From NCBI RefSeq assembly GCF_030867145.1, contig NC_134419.1, positions 75,951,403-76,015,402 of the forward strand: a DNA stretch of 64,000 bases, read 5' to 3'. Of the stretch, positions 49,701-61,640 are shown piece by piece. Under the pieces are notes generated by a model. The model worked only from the letters and a program-made list of their open reading frames with translations, was not told where the DNA came from and did no database searches. Source of the DNA: Opisthocomus hoazin. Lineage: Eukaryota > Chordata > Aves > Opisthocomiformes > Opisthocomidae. The translations under genes were made by a program, and so were the position numbers. The first letter of the stretch is position 1; each line of letters begins with the position of its first letter.

Positions 49701-52700
49701 GCAAGAACCCACTCTGCATGATGTTAGTTTTTTGGGGTTGGAAAGAGTGAGGGTTGAAGAAACTTTGGACTGCAAAGGTGACAGAGAACGTGTAGCAGCT
49801 ACCTCTGCACCATGAGCCTGCCAGCCAGGGCCCGAGACAGAAAGGGCTGCAGCTTCTCTCTCCAGCAAGCCAACTTGCCAAAGTTTTGCATGATACTGGG
49901 CCAAAGACAAACCAGAGTCAACTCACAAAAGAGTGCTTAAAGACCTTCCTTGTGCCTTCTGTCCAGGCATGGTGACTAAAGGTTTGGATCAATTCCCACA
50001 TAGTGACTCAAAAGTTATGATTTTGCAGATGCAGAGGAAAAAATTGTTCTTCGCTGCTTCTGACATTGTTAATGGAGCCATGAATCTCCAGTGCCTGCTG
50101 CCCTGTTAAGTCTGTCTACCATCCTGAGAAAGTATGTAGACACTACACAAGTCATTACTCACTTTACCCATATTATATGTATACAGTGAAATTCTGATGG
50201 CTGAAATCAGTGACACTTCATCATTAATCCTGCAGAACCATGATTTCGAGAACCATTACCTTACTTGCATAACAGAAGACAACACTTCGTTTTTTCCTGT
50301 GTGACACTTGGCCTTTGAATAATCAGACTAAAGATACCACTGTTACTAAAGTTTAGTTTCATGGACAATAAAGTGAAAAGACCCAGTTCTACAGTTTGTT
50401 AAAGTATTGCAAACTCTCCAAACAACCTTGAAGCAAAAAGCCAAGCCTGATGGAGGCAAGAGGAAATACCCAGGGGCTGTCTGCAGGCACACTGTCTTCC
50501 CGAGGGAAGCTGGTTGTCTTTGAACTGGCTAAGACACAAGATAAAGGAGAAACATCTCTTCCATGTGTCAATACTCCTATTATTAAAGTCCTGTAAAGTT
50601 TGTACACTGCTGATCAAAAGAGGAAGGTGAGACAACAGGAGAAGGAAAGTGCAGTAAAAGCATGAAACTGAGATCCCCAAATTTGACACAGAAAAATAGG
50701 AGAGCTACAACCTTCAGTACAAAGCAAAGGCATCAGAGCGCAAAAGCATTTTCAGGTTAGATTTTCAAGTAGTTTTCTCAGTGTTGTAAAGCCATAACTA
50801 TTAGCTTCCTATGAAATGAGTGCCTTAGGTCATCAAAATAGCCTCCTATATAGGAGTGGGTGTACATATATATATATATACACACACACCTCCTATATTA
50901 AAAATTTAATCAGCTTCATACCTTTGTCTATTGCCAAATATAGACAAAAATGTAATACAAATTACTACATGGAGAGTAATAAGTTGTCCTCCTATCTAGA
51001 GATTTTCATATTGTTGCAGTATGCCTCCTGTTTGGTACAACACCAGTACAAATCATATCTCCATCAGGGTAAACTGGTATGCATGTGGTATGTAGGCCAC
51101 AAATCCATTAGCTGTAGGCTGTGATGAAAGAATGTCAAGATATTTGTGTGATCCTTCTAGAACTAGTCATTTGTGGATAAAATTCATTATTTGATAAAGA
51201 CAAGGCCTTTAGACTCTCTCTAGGACCAGGGCCTCATTGTGTACAAGCACTTTGCCTTTGTTCCCATGAGTTTGCGGGACAAAGCAAAGACAGGAGAGGC
51301 CTGGTGAACTGATGCCCACGTGGTCACATAAGACCCAGGTCTCTTGGTTACCAGCCCATTGGTCTATCTGCTGGGCCGTGCTTCTTCACAGTCACCTCTT
51401 CATTTAATATTCATAAAATACAGTAGATGTTCTGGGCTTTTTTGTGCTTGATAATAGAGCAACTGCCAAAGGACTCTTCTAAACCCAGACCTCATACTGT
51501 CAAAGTTCACTGGTGATAATTGACAGTGATTAGTAGTGCTTATTGCTGATTCATAATGTAGTCTGTCATTGAAATACTACAAACCAGACTTGCACTCCCC
51601 ACCACTCAGAGCTCACAGGCAACACATTCGTTTCCTCTACGGTGATAAAATATGCACAGCATATTCTTGCCTCCTGATTTGTATAAAATGAAGCTATTTG
51701 ATGGATCCATCATGGTCTCTTAGGTATGCATGATAAATAAATCCAGAAGCATTCAGTAAATATCCTCAGCTTCAGGGACTACCAACAGGGGAATCAATTA
51801 TGTAAATTACTCGGGCCTTTAGACTTAGACATACATAGCAAGACTCAAATCGGTCATCAAGAGAAAACTTCTACTTTTTCCTGAAATCTAGAAAGTTTTT
51901 TGTGTGATTATAGGTTTAAGTCCTTTTTAGCCCCTACATTTTTCCTGTAAACACTGGGAGTTTAACCTTACTGATAACAATGGTTTTTTTCCCCAAGAAA
52001 CTCATACAACACGGAATAGCTTGATACGAAAAGGCAAAGCAATCAGTAAACTGTGAAGCACAGGACTAGGAATGCTTCATTCATTTAGGCCAACAGTTAC
52101 TGAAGTACATGCCAAACTCTCTGCTTTAATTCAGCTTTCCCATACCGAAGAGAACGGTAGTAGCACCCTACCAAACTCTGGGGGAAGAGGAGCTAGGTGG
52201 AGGGAGAGGAGACGCTCTTGGAAGAAGAAGCTCAGACACCACGCAAAAGATGAGTGAGTCTCCTCTTGACAGTCCTGCAGCTATCCACTCCTGTACGCTT
52301 CTCCACTCCCCAGGAAAGAGATGCAGCAGAGCCAGTCCATAGTCCTGCTGGCCTCCCCTGCCCTGCAAGGTGTCTCCACTGTTACCCTTTGTCTACTGTT
52401 TCCTCCACATCAGCTCTGCGGTCCACCGCAGCATCTAACCCATGCCATCTCAAAATCTGACCATTCATATTCCATCACTGCTTCACTGAAATGTCTGTTT
52501 TCCTGTTATTTCACATTTATCCATCCCTTTGGGGAGAATCCTCTTTTTCTGACTGTCATCCCTAATCCTCTATCTCCAGGTGCAAGCTTCCACCCTCTCT
52601 ATCCACGCTGGTTCAACACTGATGCCAGACCAGCTATCACTCCAAGAAACTACTCACCAACAGAGGTTTTGAATCCAGGAGGCTACACAGCTCACTTCAG

Positions 52701-52968
52701 AGAAAACAGCATGCTGCTTCAGGAAATCACCCTGACAAACCCATAGCCTCCTGAGTTGCAAGCCAAGATAAACGACCAAATTACCAGTGCCTGTGCTGCT
52801 GGGTCTTGAATGATTAGCGCAGCTGAGGACCTTGCAGGACTGATTTGAGCCAAGGAGGAGGCTGACCGTGAGAAGGAGTTGTCAGGTACCACTTTGACAT
52901 CAAGTGTGTATGACATTCCCCTCCACCACTGTTGCAGAGTACATGTCTCTCATATGTCACCTGGATTT
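46721..52968. other. Non-coding interval, no gene recognised
   Basis: AT-rich DNA with short chance frames. A (TA)n/(CA)n microsatellite is at 50,866-50,889, just after the 14-bp perfect palindrome CTCCTATATAGGAG at 50,843. No mobile elements or RNA genes were seen. The frame at 52,321-52,746 (141 codons) has no recognised domain. Confidence 0.55.
50866..50889. repeat. (TA)n-(CA)n microsatellite
   Basis: An alternating TA run of about 7-8 units passes into about five CA units. It is short and probably polymorphic. It lies in no recognised gene. Confidence 0.85.
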
Positions 52969-53715
52969 CACAGAATCACAGAATCACAGAATATTCGGGG
53001 TTGGAAGGGACCTCTGTGGGTCACCCAGTCCAACCCCCTGCCGAAGTAGGGTCACCCAGAGCAGGCTGCACAGGACCTTGTCCAGGCAGGTCTTGAATAT
53101 CTCCAGAGAAGGAGACTCCACCACCTCCCTGGGCAGCCTGGGCCAGTGCTCCGTCACCCTCAGAGGGAAGAAGCTCTTCCTCATGTTCAGATGGAACTTC
53201 CTCTGCTTCAGTCTGTGCCCATTGCCCCTTGTCCTGTTGCTGGGCACCACTGAAAAGAGTCTGGCCCCATCCTCCTGACACCTGCCCTTCCAATGTTTAT
53301 AAGCATTTCTAAGGTCCCCTCTCAGCCTTCTCTTCTCCAGGCTGAACAAGCCCAGCTCCCTCAGCCTTTCCTCATAGGAGAGATGCTCCAGTCCCCTCAC
53401 GATCCTCGTAGCCCTCCACTGGACTCTCTCCAGTAGCTCCTCATCTTTCTTGAACTGGGGAGCCCAGAATTGGACACAGTACTCCCAATGGGGCCTCACC
53501 AGGGCAGAGTAGAGGGGAAGGAGAACCTCCCTCGTCCTGCTGGCCACACTCTTCTTGATGCACCCCAGGATGCCATTGGCTTTCTTGGCAACCAGGGCAC
53601 ACTGCTGGCTCATGGTCATCTTGTCATCCCCCAGCACACCCAGGTCCCTCTCCGCAGAGCTGCTCTTCAGCAGGTCTGCCCCAAGTCTGTACTGGTGCAT
53701 TGGGTCGTTTCTCCC
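52969..53715 (-). mobile_element. CR1 LINE, longest copy in the window, partial ORF2 still open
   Basis: Read on the minus strand, this is the C-terminal portion of CR1 ORF2 and the 3' end. Homology starts at about 53715 with the residues [14 protein letters not shown] and continues through [66 protein letters not shown] and [15 protein letters not shown]. About 240 codons are open without a stop or frameshift. The frame runs into the terminal octamers and stops at a TGA within them (52984-52986). These are sequences downstream of the reverse-transcriptase core; the catalytic motifs are absent through 5' truncation, so it cannot move itself. The open frame suggests a fairly recent insertion. 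Bases past 53715 in the same frame are not CR1. Confidence 0.96.
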
Positions 53716-55340
53716 CTTCCTTTTTCCCTGTTTTGTCCCAGAAAGTACTGCTGTGTCATTAGAAACTTCCCAGTTTTTCTTCTTAGTGCCCCTCCAAGTC
53801 ACACGGCTTCTTCCCGGGGGCCTGCAGCTGTCTTTGCTTGCTAAGCTTTAAGCTGGTGTCATGGCAGTTACTCCAAAATGGACACCCACCTCAGGACATT
53901 GGTGCTAGGACACCTTTCTCAGCCAGGGCTTTTGTTTCCCACCCAAGAAAGAAAACTGACGAGGTTCTGGTGCTGTGCAGCAGCAGCAAGATCTGCATCT
54001 TCTTTCTCATCTCCTTAGCCTACCTCTCCTAAGAGGGTAAAGGCCCCTCTTGTTTAGAGAAGAGATCGCCTTTAGGGTTTTCTCATGTGGCTTTGGATCA
54101 CTGCCTCAGGAAAAGACCAGACACTGAAGTCCTGCCCCGCATTCGCACAGCGTGAAGACATGTACCTGTGCTCTGGAGGCAGGGAGCTGACTGAGCTCAC
54201 AGGCAGACCTGGGCTCTGCACCGCTCCTCAGACCTGGGCTCTGCACCTCTTGTGCTCTGTGGAGTGTGCGTGGGGGACCTGGGTGCCCAGCTGAACAGCC
54301 CCCGAGAGTCCCAGCCATCTTTGATGGCAGTTGGCTGACTTACAAAGTGAATCCCATTGCTGTTAGCCTTGTAAAGCCTGGTCTGAGAAAACAAAAGCAG
54401 GAGAGAAGGGGTCTTCCTACAGCATGCACAGCTCTGACACTGAGCAGATGAGCCCGAGTGTCTGCGACGAACGGCTGCTGTGCACCGAGCGTGCACGGCG
54501 CTGGCGAGGGCTGTGGGCACGGAGGAAAAATCCGCCCGAGCATCTCGCTCTCGCACACGTGCAGAGGCACTCACTAAGCCACAATAACTGTGCTGCAGGG
54601 TAGCTTTTGCCTGCTCCTTGTGCAGGGATGAAGGCTTGGCTGCCTTGATGAGGAAGGTGTCCAGACAAACGCTCAGCATTCCCAGCTAGAACTGTGTTAA
54701 AGAGACAGGAAAGGCAATCAGAAAACAGTTCCCACTCTGTCCTTTAAAACAAACTTCATTTTAACACCTAATTCTGCGCAATACAGACTCAGTCCCATTT
54801 CCTTTGCCAAGCTGCTTCTTGGTTTTGATCTCAGAGGGTGCTCACCCTCCCAGGGAGGGAGGCTTTGATTAGGAAGAAGCAAAGGCTGTTAGAGGAGAGA
54901 AAGACGGACTGAATAGCGAGACTGGCAGTGCGTTTCTGTCTCTGCCACTCACCTGCTTTGTGACCTTGAGCATGTTACAGAGGCATTTGGGGCTTCAGTT
55001 TCCCTGCTTTTAAAGGAGGAGGGGAAGCAGTCATTTTCCTCCTACGCATGGTGCTTAGAGACACAGGACTGCAAAGTGCTGAACTAGAGCAGTAAAACCA
55101 TTCCGGTAGCTTAATGACAGCTCCAGAGAAGTAGCAGAATACGTGCATTTTTCCCCATCTTTTTGAGCACAGCTAATAAAGAGAAATGAAAGCCCCTGCC
55201 CTGGCTGAGACCAAGCAGCAACAGTGGAAGTGGTGCACCAAAATGCAGGAAACACAGGGGAGTGCAGGAATTCTGTTACATGACTGTTTGCAAATTAATG
55301 GCTAAATCAATTAAATGAAAGCATGGGATTTCTCTTGAGG
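53716..55340. other. Intergenic spacer upstream of GPR26
   Basis: No gene was recognised. A 19-bp phrase CAGACCTGGGCTCTGCACC is present twice with a 25-bp period (54204-54222 and 54229-54247). A mildly CpG-bearing patch lies at about 54,430-54,560. Open frames on both strands (for example 54197-54679 on the minus strand) overlap each other and look like chance. Confidence 0.5.
54204..54247. repeat. 25-bp-period tandem duplication
   Basis: Two exact copies of a 19-bp phrase starting CAGACCTGGG are separated by GCTCCT. It is a small local duplication with no assigned role. Confidence 0.85.
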
Positions 55341-55487
55341 AAAGCCTAGTCACAACCGCAAGGCGAAGGGGAGGGGTTGTGGAGTGGGGATGACATAATC
55401 ACGTTTGCGAATCACCAGCAGTGTGCATGCTTTAATCCATTAATGGGGTTTTTATCTGTGATCATAAAAAGCAGGTTACATTCAGCC

Positions 55488-55540
55488 TGGAAGGGAGTGA
55501 GGGTTGGAGGAGAGGGGAGGGGAGAGAAAGAGCAAGAGAG

Positions 55541-55577
<37 letters not shown>

Positions 55578-55593
55578 AAGAGAGAAAGAGAGC
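55488..55593 (+). repeat. Polypurine tract with (GA)15 microsatellite in the GPR26 5' flank
   Basis: The plus strand is almost purely A and G for about 100 bases. The core is an uninterrupted GA run at 55544-55573, with imperfect GAGA units on both sides. It lies about 400-490 bp upstream of the GPR26 start codon, in the proximal promoter or 5' untranslated region. Such tracts can bind GAGA-type factors and form triplex DNA, and they vary in length between individuals. Whether it is transcribed depends on the start site, which the sequence does not show. Confidence 0.9.
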
Positions 55594-55747
55594 ACAATTC
55601 ATTCCGTGAATTGCTTGCAAGCTTTGGGCTGATAATTAGGGATCTCGGGAGAGCAGTTTCTCAGAATAACCTGCTCTCCTTCGAAAGGACCGAATGGAGA
55701 CAGTGGTTCAGTCCTGCTGATATTTTTTAAGCCCTCCTCGCAGTTTG

Positions 55748-55966
55748 ATGGGCATTCCCAGTGCTTTTGTGCACGTCTCGGAAAGCGTTGACGTGGAAAG
55801 GAGCAGCGAGGAGGGGGAGGTTGGAGAAAAAAACTGCAGCTCTTCTAAAAATACGGAGGGCATGCAAGAGTGCGAGCAGGCTGGGGAGGAGGGCGAGGTG
55901 AGCGCGCCTCGCACCATGTTCCCCGGGTGCCGGCGCGGCGCAGTTTCGGAGATGTCCCTCCTGTGA
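55748..55966 (+). promoter_or_regulatory. Upstream open reading frame preceding GPR26
   Basis: A 72-codon frame opens at the ATG at 55748 and ends at TGA 55964-55966, eleven bases before the GPR26 ATG and in a different frame. Three further upstream ATGs (55862, 55916 and 55952) are all in this same frame and end at the same stop. The one at 55916 has a strong context (GCACCATG, A at -3), matching the context of the true start. If the mRNA begins upstream of these, scanning ribosomes would have to leak past or reinitiate. The peptide is Glu/Ser-rich and resembles nothing I know. Its role is inference. Confidence 0.45.
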
Positions 55967-55977
55967 CTGGACGCACC

Positions 55978-56645
55978 ATGAGCATCTGGGAGGTGATCCT
56001 GGCTTTCGTGGTGGTGGTGCTGATGCTCGTGGCCCTGCTGGCCAACGTGCTGGTGCTGCTGTGCTTCCTGTACAGCGCCGACATCCGCAAGCAGGTCCCG
56101 GGATTGTTCATCCTCAACCTCACCTTCTGCAACTTGTTGATGACTGTTTCGAACATGCCCCTGACCTTGGCTGGGATCATTTACAAGAGTCAACCAGGAG
56201 GAGATCAGATCTGCCACATTGTGGGCTTCCTGGAGACTTTTCTCACCACGAACTCCATGTTGAGCATGGCAGCTTTGAGCATTGACAGGTGGATTGCTGT
56301 GGTCTTCCCTCTAAGTTATCACTCCAAAATGAGGTACAGAGATGCTGCTCTCATACTGAGCTACACGTGGTTACACTCGGTGTCGTTCCCGATAGTGGCA
56401 GCTTCTCTCTCCTGGGTGGGTTTCCATCACCTCTATGCCTCCTGCACCCTGTACAACAAGAGACCAGAGGATAGGACACAGTTTGTGATTTTCACTGGGG
56501 TCTTTCACACCCTCAGCTTCCTCCTCTCCCTTATAGTCCTGTGTTTCACATATCTAAAAGTGCTGAAGGTGGCACGGTTTCACTGTAAGCGGATTGACGT
56601 GATCACTATGCAGACCCTGGTGCTGCTTGTGGACATCCACCCCAG
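55978..56645 (+). CDS. GPR26: G-protein-coupled receptor 26, coding exon 1 (residues 1-222)
   Basis: GPR26 is an orphan class A receptor of the plasma membrane, mainly neuronal, reported to be constitutively active and to raise cAMP. This exon encodes a very short N-terminus without a signal peptide, then TM1 (about 5-29, conserved N23), TM2 (42-66), TM3 (77-108), TM4 (122-148), TM5 (168-195) and the start of the third intracellular loop. The disulphide pair is C79 and C156. Family-typical departures are seen: N52 where most receptors have the TM2 aspartate, and DRW (103-105) in place of DRY. FHCKRIDVITMQTLVLLVD is the family signature. The ATG at 55978 aligns with the human start and has a good context (CGCACCATGA); the frame is open further upstream but has no ATG. 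The exon ends in phase 2 at CCCAG|GTAAGG. The paralogue GPR78 fits much less well. Confidence 0.97.
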
Positions 56646-57299
56646 GTAAGGTGCCTGTGCGTTCAGCCAGCGAGAATATTCACCGCAGAGGAAGAGAGGA
56701 CGGGGTTCAGTGTTATGTTAAATACGGTCTGTTCTGTGTCACAGCAGGGGATGGGGAGGGGGAGAAAACAAGAATCCTTCTTGCCAGTTTTTATTCTGCA
56801 TGGTTCTTTTCACTTGTGCTTATTTTTTTCTTTTTACTCTTTGTTATGCTGACGGGCTTGTGTTGGGAGGGAGAGCAAAGAAACAGGCAGTTTTGGCTGA
56901 GCATGCACTTCCCTGCGAGATAGTGATCAGATCACTGCTCTTTGTTTCCAAAGGTGGACTTAGTGGTCCACAGACTTGCATTTTTTGCCACTGTCAGCCC
57001 AAAACGTTGCTGGATCCCTGAGAGGGAGCAGGCTGAGGCTGCACATGTCCCCGAGTTCATGAGGGAAGCTGGGTGCAGCGTGCTGCTCCTTCGCCCGGTG
57101 GTCTTCCTATTGCTGTGCTCTCTGTAACTTTCTCTTTCCTGAAGGCAGAATTGTAAGGCAATAACGTCTGCAAAATGCAGACACTTGAATGCCTATACTT
57201 AAATCCAAGTGAGAGAGACTTCTGTAGCTATATGTTAATATGACAAGCAAGGGATGTATAAATTTCATTTCAAATGAGAGTCTTTAAGCAAGCCCCTTA

Positions 57300-58100
57300 C
57301 ATCTAGACACAGAAGGAGAAAAGTCTCTGGGGGCTGGGAGGGTAATGGGCTTGAAGGCAAATGCCGAACGGGTCTGAATGTGTGCTGGGATGCTGTGCAA
57401 AAAGAGTCATGTCAGGGATTATGCACAAACTATAAATCTTACGTGAATAGGCTAAGTCTGGATCTGGAAGGGATGCAGATTTAGCTGGAGGAGGGAGAGT
57501 GGGAGAGACTGTTTTCCCTGGGTTGGTAAGTAGAGCATAGCAGTGAAGCTGAAGGAGAGAAAGCCTTGCTGGAGAGAAGCCCAAGGGTGATCCTGGGCAG
57601 GCAGCGATCCTGGCAAGGAGCTGGGGAAGGTGCCCGGTGCACGGGGAGGGGAAATCAGTGTGTGCTGGGAGTCTGTGGTGGCTCTGGCCACGAGAAGCGG
57701 AGAGGAGGAGACGGAGAGGACCACAGCAGGCACAGCTGGAAGGACGTGGGACCAGGCTGGTGAGAAGGGAGCAGCAGGACACGCCAGAGTGATCTGCTGG
57801 AGAAACGGGGATTTGAGAAATGAACCTGCACAGCTGAGGCAGGATGGAGAGGGACAGGGTGTCTGAGGGGTTGATGAGTCCTGGCTGAAGGCTGAGAGGC
57901 TCTGATGAGCTGGGGTGGATGGGGCGAAGAGCCAGTTAGGACTGGGATGGGGTGGCAGAGTCAACGAGTGAGCTCCATAAAGGGGAAAAAGGAAGGCACT
58001 GGTTACAGTGTGGGAAGAAATCAGCCTGGTTTGCTCAGAGGAACTAGTCTGGCTTAGGGTTTAGTGTGGCTGGAGTGGGTGACTGGAAAGGGAGGAATCT
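57300..58100 (+). other. G-skewed segment in GPR26 intron 1
   Basis: On the transcript-sense strand G greatly exceeds C: I counted 28 G and 12 C in 57601-57660, and 30 G and 7 C in 57901-57960. Runs of GGG and GGGG are frequent. Strong positive GC skew just downstream of a first exon is associated with R-loops, and intronic G-runs can act as splicing enhancers. Both roles are inference here. Confidence 0.6.
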
Positions 58101-61100
58101 GATGTATTTGCCTGGAAAAAAGGGAGAAAATGCTTTGGCTAGATAGGGTGACAGAGTGGCTGCGACAGACGTGTGAGCTGCTTGGGAGACAGTCAGAAAC
58201 TGGATTTTAAGGCTCAGACATTCTCTGTCAGAGCCTGAAGGGAAATGTCTTTCAGAAAAATGCTGGCAGCTGGCAGCGCAGGGAGGTGTCTGATATGGGG
58301 AGGAAGTGTGCCTGGAAGAGAGGAAAGCCGAGAGCAGTAGAAGAGGGCAGTCCCATGTCAGACATCCCACTTAACCCTCCTTGCTGTCCTTTGCTCTGTA
58401 AGCTGGAGGCAAACACCAGCTCCTTCCACTGCAGCCAGCCTAGAGCAGAGCTGCAAGACTGAAACCACAAGTGGCTGTCCTCAAAAAAAGGTCATATCTT
58501 GGGTATTCCTAAGCCTAAGGCAAAGAAGTCTGAAAGGATCAGGGCAGGACGGCACACTGTTAGAGGAACAGAAACATTTGCTCAAAATTCTCCAGTTAAG
58601 CTGCTTGATCTGTCTCTTGACCAAGAATGTGGAGCGGAACTTCAGGCAAGTCCCGTTACTGTTCTTGAGAAACACATGTATAAATCTTCCCTTATTCCCC
58701 AAGTCACACAGAGGAAAAAACACCCTCCTGCCCTACGTGCTGTCTGGTTGCTAAACTGTGCCTCAACTCGCCTTAGTTCCTGCACGCACTATGAGATGTG
58801 GTGGTTACTCCCAGGGCAGTGCTACTGACCTGCTGGGGCTCTATCAAATAGCAATCGTGATGCCTAACGCTTCAAGTATGCCTGGACTGCACAGCAAAGT
58901 TTAGAAAAAGGGCAATAATCTGAACAGTATTTCTCCTCTCCCCGCATATTTTCTGGTCTAGGTTAATTTGAGGGTGTTCCTGCATTTGGTAATTGTCTCA
59001 CTGAGGGGTGGGTTCAATGGGGTTGTAGGAACGTTACCTTCTTTCTTCAGAGGAAGACAGATCCATACAGGCACTTTGCTGCAAGTAACTTATATTACTG
59101 ACCAATATCTCTTGCATCAGATTATTCTAATACCTATCCTGAAGAATGGAGAGGTTTAGCCACCAGAAATGGTGGCTGATTTGGCCTGTGGTGCTGCTGC
59201 CTTACCTGGTGACAGCTACTGCAGCGGAAAGGGTCAGACCTCGGATTGCCTCCCCTACTCTGAGAGCTACGCAAAGGCTGCGGGTCTCCTGGAGCAGTCA
59301 GTGATGTTCAGAAAGCTCTGACATAACAAAAGCATCATTTGAATTATACATATAGAGACACATGCCAGGCAATTTCAGTGTTTACTGTAGTACCTGACAG
59401 CATAGACATGGATGCTGGGAGAAGGCACATGAGAGAACCAAGTTTGTAATCCCACCTTAGACTACTCTGACTTCTCTGGGGTTTTTTTCGGTCTTGTTTC
59501 AACACTGAGAAATGTGCATGGACAATTTTCTGCTTCCTATGACTCAGAATCCACCCGCAAGGGGGTCTAGCGAGAGGCGTTATGACAGATGGCTTTATTA
59601 CCTGTGACTTGGAAAGACACGAGTGATCTTCTGAAGATCATTCCAGAAGAGTACAAAGGAAACCTCTAAATACCACACAAATTCTTGTGAATGTTTGGGG
59701 CACACGTCCTTTTAGGTTAGCTTATGTCTTTTTGTTGGATACTGTTTTTCCTTGACTTTGTTCTTAAGACCAAGATATCTTAGGTATTAGGAAATGTTTG
59801 AGCAAGACTTCACTTAAGTGCTTAACCCATGTATTTCTTCACCCAAATTATCTCTACTATCTTTTTGGCGTATTCAGCTTTACAGATCTTAAGGTCCAGT
59901 ATCTCATAAACTTTGTCTAAAATACCAAACCTTCAAAAGGATATATCTCACATTTTCCGGGATGTTATAATCCTTAAATGAAAGTTTAGTCAATAATCCA
60001 GTTCTATTACTAGTGTCACTACTGGAACTTGCACATATCTTCTTATCTTAGTGCTTTAGACTATGTGCAAAAGCAAAATACCCTCTGTGTACATTGTCCA
60101 TATGAAGGTACGAGATAAAATACCTTCCTCTGTGATGTGGTATTTATTAGCCACATCTGGAAAGGCAGAAAAAAAGAAATTGGTTGAAGTCTGTCAGGAC
60201 TTCCCAGGTCATGTGTGAGCTCCAGGAGTCAGATAGCTTTGTATATGCCAGTAGGGAAAAAATATAACTGGGGAAACTGTTAGAGACAAAAAATACACCA
60301 TTCTCTACACCCTAACAACACCCTAACTGAACCTACTTTGGAGGTTTCCTTTCTTATAATGCCATGTGCCTGGGATACTATGAATGTGATAAGACAGGTC
60401 TTAAGTGAAGCTGTCGAACCTCTAAGATCATCTGTCTGCACCTAAAAATACTCCAAGTTCTCCAGCTCCCACAGAACTGCAAGCACGTCATAGGTCCCGT
60501 TGAAAAGGTGAGGGTTTTTTTCCTTCTCAGCTGTCATTTCTCACTGCAAATAACTCAGACATAGAACATTTAACACTTAGATGTGTTTTCATTCTACTTA
60601 GGCATATGCTTTAAGAGACAGGTGATTTGTTGTTTCAAGCAGAAAACCTTTTCCTCCTGTATTTTGTTCATTTTGCCATCATGGTGACTGCTCTAGGGAC
60701 TGGCAGTGCAAGATCATATATAAAACTGATCAAAGGAAACACATTTTCTTTAACACAACCAAAAGGTGATGCAAGAAGTCACTGCCACAGAGATCACCAA
60801 AGCACACTGACATCCTCAGGCCATAGCATGTATTTAGAAGATGATCAAACATTTGCAGGTACAGCAAACAATTTAAGGGTATGGCCAGAAACCTTGCAGG
60901 TATTAACATATGTGAGTGTGGAACCTGACAGGGAGTCATCAATTACAAATTTATGAGAAAAACAGAGGGATACCAATTCTGAGCATTTAAAAAATGCAGC
61001 ACATGGTCCAGACCATTCTGTTTGCCCAAACCATGAGATTGCTTTACCATGAGACCTGTGCAACGACTCATCACGTAGCAGTGCTGCTATGTCCGTAGAG

Positions 61101-61290
61101 AGGGATTTCAGGAGTACACTCTGGCTTTGGTTTTGCTCTTTCCCAAAGGGACTAGATCAGGTGCAGATGGCCCTGGGGCTCCAGGAGAGGCAAGTAGTGC
61201 TGCCCATCGAACCTACCTCCTTGGAGAAGACAGTAACTCACCCACTTCCCTCAAAATGCACAGCCAGCACACAAGTTACACAAGAGGGTA

Positions 61291-61640
61291 TAGAATCATA
61301 GAATCACATAATAGTTTGGGTTGGAAGAGACCTTAAAGGCCATCTAGCCACCCCCCCCTGCAATGAGCAGGGACATCAACCAGGTTGCTCAAAGCCCCTT
61401 CCAACTTGACCTTGAAAGTTCCCAGGGATGGGGCATCGACCACCTCACTGGGCAGCCTGTGCCAGGGTTTCACCACCCTCAATGTAAAAAATGTCTTCCT
61501 TGTATCCAGTCTAAATCTACCCTCTTTTAGTTTAAAACCACTAGCCCTTGTCCTAGCGCAACAGGCCCTGCTAAAAAGTTTGTACCCATCTTTCTTATAA
61601 GCCCCCTTTAGGTACTGAAAGACTGCTATAAAATCTCCCT
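61291..61640 (-). mobile_element. CR1 LINE fragment, antisense in GPR26 intron 1
   Basis: On the plus strand it begins with the complement of the octamer end (TAGAATCATAGAATCACATA), then GGGTTGGAAGAGACCTTAAA, and continues through GGCAGCCTGTGCCAGGGTTT to about TAAAATCTCCCT. It is the 3' terminal 350 bases of a CR1, 5'-truncated and degraded. The antisense orientation relative to the host gene is the one better tolerated in introns. Confidence 0.94.

Noticed and set aside
55870..55977. N-terminal extension of GPR26 in frame upstream of the ATG at 55978
   Set aside because: The frame is open but contains no ATG (it would need a GTG start), and the ATG at 55978 aligns with the known start of the family and has a good context.
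55708..56217. 169-residue minus-strand frame opposite GPR26 exon 1
   Set aside because: It is a shadow of the coding strand, His/Gln-rich low-complexity translation with no recognised domain.
57303..57964. Two overlapping minus-strand frames of about 160-170 residues in GPR26 intron 1
   Set aside because: They are Pro/Ser/Leu-rich translations of the C-rich complement of the G-skewed segment, overlapping each other in different frames.
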